Source: Aquatica leii
Taxonomy: Eukaryota > Arthropoda > Insecta > Coleoptera > Lampyridae
Length of the DNA stretch: 64,000 nt
Assembly (NCBI GenBank): GCA_035610365.1
Contig: CM069432.1
Coordinates: 189,147,027-189,211,026 of the forward strand
Reading direction: 5' to 3'
The position numbers were made by a program, and so were the translations under genes. The notes beneath the pieces are model-generated. The model saw nothing but the letters and a program-made list of their open reading frames with translations, did not search any database and had not been told where the DNA came from. Of this stretch, positions 60,091 through 64,000 are shown one piece after another. Positions within the stretch are counted from its first letter, which is position 1, and every line of letters starts with the position of its first letter.

Positions 60091-63000
60091 ACTAGACAGA
60101 AATGTAAAGGACTTTTTCCACACACTCACTGCCAGGTCTATATAACATTTTTTGTGTAGAATGAACAAAGATTAACAATAACACATATACAGGCAACAAA
60201 AGTAAGCATAAAGAACAGAAAATTAGTTTATACGTGAAAATAGAAAAAACTTGGAAATATACTATATTATTCCGTTTACCAAGCTTCATATGTATCCTAC
60301 AAAGTTACAAATTGTAGAAGCACTGTTTTACATAGAATGTCAAATATTATATCTTCTTTTTGTAATCCTATGATCATTTCTAAATAAACCTCACTGTGCA
60401 ATTGAAAGGTATTTGTAAATATCATAATTACAAGTTCACGATGCATTTTAATTGGCCAAGATTAAGCAAGTGATTTGAATTTTGGATCCGCTTCTTAAAG
60501 CGATTTAGAATGATTATTCAGTTTTAGATTCAAAGTCTTTGAGGACAGCTATTTTGCTATTTGAATTTTTCAAACGTTGATTTTGCGTAAATTAGGAAAT
60601 GTATCTAAATAGTGTATCAAAATATTTTATTACAGATCATCATCTCTGTGAAAAATGAAGTATACTTTACTACAGGATTTTTTAAATTGGATAATTTTCC
60701 AGAATGTTGAATCTTCCAGAAGATTTAAATGTACAGAACATTTCCATGTAGTAAAATTAATAAGGAACTATGAATTTGATTTTTTCAAACGTCAACAGCA
60801 AGGGACAAAAAGATGGTACGTAAAACAACCTTAGAAATGTAACAATTATTATGTATTATGTTATCCACAGACTGGAGTTGATTACAAAAGAAAAGTGTTG
60901 GATCAGTTGTTAAAATAATATTGGATGCCAAATACAGTAAGAATAAGAGTACAAAGTGCTTTTTATCGACATTTTAAGTTTTTAATTTATATTTATAAAT
61001 AATATTTTAAGCACTTAATGGGGATATAAGAATTATTTGTTAATGCTTGTACATATTAGGCAATAATAAAATTACTATGTAATTAAATAGTTTTTCTACA
61101 TCCTATTTAACTCTAAATAAATATTCTAACAGCGTTTTATACTCGATAAAGGAAATTTGAACTCATTGTGGTTGTCCGAGTAACTGATGAAATTACATAA
61201 TTCTTCCTTCAAACTATTATCTTTATATGCAACAATTTTAATGATTACCAAGAATTCTAAATTAAAGGTTTTACCAAATTTGTCAATCATTTATATTTCA
61301 TGTGATTAATAACATAAGTGCCATTGTAAATGTAAATAATCGATTGGTTTTGTCTCATGCAATGCTCGTACATACATTAACGTTAGAAACTATATCAAAA
61401 ATCAGAACATAATTAAAATATATGAAATTATCAAAGAAAAGTATATCGTGTTGAAATTAACCCTGAATGCTGATGTGCTAATTACCCCGTTTTGTGTTTC
61501 GTTTCAAGTTGTTTTACCATAAGAAGCCAGTGTATGATCTTGTTAGGTTAAAGATGTGTCATAATGCTTTTAGTTAAGTGCTGGAATATGCGTAATAATT
61601 TTAACTTGTTTCAACCTTTGAATTTTAATACTTTTGAACTGTTATTAGGTAATTCTAATAGATATGGAGAATTTTTCTCACTATAGGTAGTATATCGTAA
61701 TAATCAAAATTTAACTTCTTTCGGTGTTTTACTAGAAACAAAAATATGATAAAAAAAATTAATGTAAAAACTACCACCTAAAAGTAGGTACTTTACAACA
61801 AAATATTTAAATTATTGAAGTTATGTCAGTAACATGTAAACAAACGATTAGAAACGTATGTCGCGTATTAATTCATATTTAGGTTCGTGTTTATAATTAA
61901 TTTTTAAGAAGATTCATATAAGCCATATCTATCGGCGTCTAAAGTAATCACGTAATTGGGAGTTGAAAAATGCTATCACACTGTCTTACTATAACATTCA
62001 TATACAATGCTTTTATTAACATAAAAAGACATGCACCGCTATTTATGCGTTCACGCCGGCGTACTGCAAATTTACGAAAGAAAATTTTCCGCAAGTTTGC
62101 AGCAAGCTACTGTAATTTCTTAAGAGGGTTCGATAGTACAGCCAGAATCCGCGTGTAAACAATCATACCCCTTACGTCTCCATATTTAGCACATACCTTA
62201 GATCTAATAATTTAACGCGGAGAACTAAAGCCGCGCGCTTTCACTTTGGGCATCTCAGTTAGAATACATAAGAGAAAGAGAGAAGAAGTTTTGAGAAGTA
62301 CATTACATGTACAATGTATCTGAAAATGTTGTTGGCAACATCGCGGCATTAGACAGAGAAATAAAGGTAGTTATGGTCAACGACATACATATATACTAGA
62401 ATCGATGTTGTAGCATTGGTTGTAGTTTGTTTTGTGGTAGCATCTAAGCTAAAAAATTATTTCACAGCAAATTAACAATATGAACTAAAATTCTCTAGAT
62501 TAGTTATAAGTTTTGAAAAATAAAATAAATTCAGAATTGAGAAACAATTTAATTTAAATTTAATCTGTTATAAACGATAACTATAAGTTCTGCTTCAATA
62601 ATTCAAATTATTGCTTTGTTTTTAGCAATAGTAAGATAAAAGTAAGTATTTGTTTCTTTAAAAAATGTTGTTGATGCAACTTTTAAAAATTTCAAATTAC
62701 TTGTAGTACATTTTACTAGACCACACCATGGTTATAGTTATTTCAATAAAACTACCAGCTATCTCGTTGGGTTAAGCATTTAGGTATTTTTTAACGCTGC
62801 AGTCTAAGAAGTAAAAAATTCCGCGAAGTACGTTGGTACTACTCTACAATAAGAGACAAGAAAAATTAATTCATTGGAAAAGAGAAAGTATGATGATTTT
62901 TTCAATCATTCTTCGGTCATTACGCATTCTATTGTTCAATATTTAGAAAATACTTTATACTATTGTTCTAAAAATTAACTTTCATAGCACATCCAATAAT

Positions 63001-64000
63001 GAGGCAATAAAACATTTATAAATACGGAATTCCAACCGTGATATTTTGAAAATTACCTTTTCCTTTAGAAAATGAATAATTTTAAAAAGCACTAATAGGT
63101 ATTTTAACAAAATGAACAGTTCAACAACAATACTGAATTAAATTAAAAATTATTTCCACCTAACATTTTACTTTTTTTACAACTAAAGCCTTAGATTATC
63201 AGCTTCATCAGTCACGTTGTTTTCTATTATAAGCTTGTTCTTGTAAAAAAATGCTTTAGAAACTATAAGATTAACATTTTGACATTAAAAACTTTAAACG
63301 TTAGATGCACATCAAGATTAGTTTGCACATCTTGTTATAAACACATTAATAAAAATATTGCGCCGATAAAACAAACATAATTGCGTGGGGGCTACAGAGC
63401 AGAAGGTCATCACTGTTGTCATATTTCTTTATTATTTAAATTGTAGTAGATGGCAGCACTATTTAAGTCAATATTTATCGATATAAATTTTTCAATTTAA
63501 AAGCTTTATGTTACTTATAACCAAAAGTTTTTACTGCCAAAAATTTTTAATAAATATACCGAATTGACAAAAGTTAATTTAAACGAGATGTCTCGTCTCT
63601 TTAAAAATTTAGTTTTTAACTTTTTGAAAAACACAACCTTTTTGGGTTTCGTTCATAGATTTTTTCAAGTTTTATGTTACCGTCAAAGCGCAATTTAATA
63701 AACAAAATGATTTGAGAAATTATAAAATCCAATATGGCGGATGCCATCGAACGCTTTTAAGCGTGTCATCAAAGTTGTCAATAGTACAAATAGTGCTGTA
63801 AACTTGCAGCAAGATTCGTAAACTTAGCAAGGAAAAAGCAAGCTAAAAGCAAACTTGGTGTGGGTTTACATGCTATCTGGGATACTTCCTTCTGGACGAG
63901 TAAAGCCTGCAGTACAATGAACGCGAAACTAAACGCGCTCTTGACAAGAACAAAAGTTAAAATTGTGCTAGGTAATTGGCGCAGTCTACAATGAACGCAC
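60091..64000. other. Gene-free; one unrecognised short frame
   Basis: A short open frame at about 60656-60830 (MKYTLLQDFLNWIIFQ, RRFKCTEHFHVVKLIRNYEFDFF) follows a TTATTACAG acceptor-like site and looks coding, but I cannot name it. It may be an exon of an unknown gene or a transposase scrap. CAAG-rich patches at 62090-62115 and 63795-63880 resemble that at 51270. No other feature was found to the window end. Confidence 0.35.

Noticed and set aside
63190-63230. Further CTGATGA box (minus strand) as a hammerhead
   Set aside because: No GAAA or palindrome follows within range and no stem pairs.

Overview
This is an AT-rich eukaryotic window, most likely from an insect genome. The evidence is short GT-AG introns of about 45 to 60 bases, long gene-poor stretches, and a dense layer of decayed transposons of insect type. 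These include Tc1/mariner, pogo, hAT, P/THAP, Crypton, Penelope, an I-like LINE, and Ty3/gypsy and Ty1/copia fossils. The 50-base intron size would suit a beetle, but I cannot fix the order. || Three host genes look intact. A secreted pancreatic-type lipase lies at 27526-28808 (7 exons, catalytic triad present). An unrecognised 615-residue protein lies at 32457-34547 (6 exons, every intron phase 1). A membrane-anchored serine protease homologue without its catalytic residues lies at 43920-44996 (minus strand, one exon). A fourth gene of unknown function at 52963-53782 (minus) looks like a pseudogene. || Layout. 0-6.6 kb: two mariner fragments and a 0.28-kb tandem duplication in otherwise empty sequence. 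6.6-12.2 kb: an inverted-repeat element, a gypsy fossil and a GC-richer block. 12.2-19.4 kb: a nest of old elements (unclassified repeat, Penelope end, pogo, hAT, gypsy, Penelope body) bracketed by Penelope ends in opposite orientation. 21.6-25 kb: mariner, pogo, then about 51 units of a telomere-like 12-mer. 27.5-34.6 kb: lipase, Crypton remnant, orphan gene. 34.7-42.6 kb: a MITE, a copia fossil, a second copy of the unclassified repeat, and a gypsy fossil with a foreign block in gag. 43.9-50 kb: protease homologue and LINE. 53-60 kb: pseudogene and a P/THAP element whose first intron was invaded by a pogo-like element with intact ends. || The most interesting signal is a scattered set of short motifs of the form CUGANGA-A-stem-GAA-(ACGU or AGCU)-H with pairing flanks. 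These fit small dimeric hammerhead ribozymes of the kind known from Penelope-like elements. The best pair (42476-42516 and 42544-42584) is a tandem duplicate enclosed in a perfect 36-bp inverted repeat. Weaker relatives occur at 6699, 12871, 13109, 18281, 35090, 36848 and 45832.
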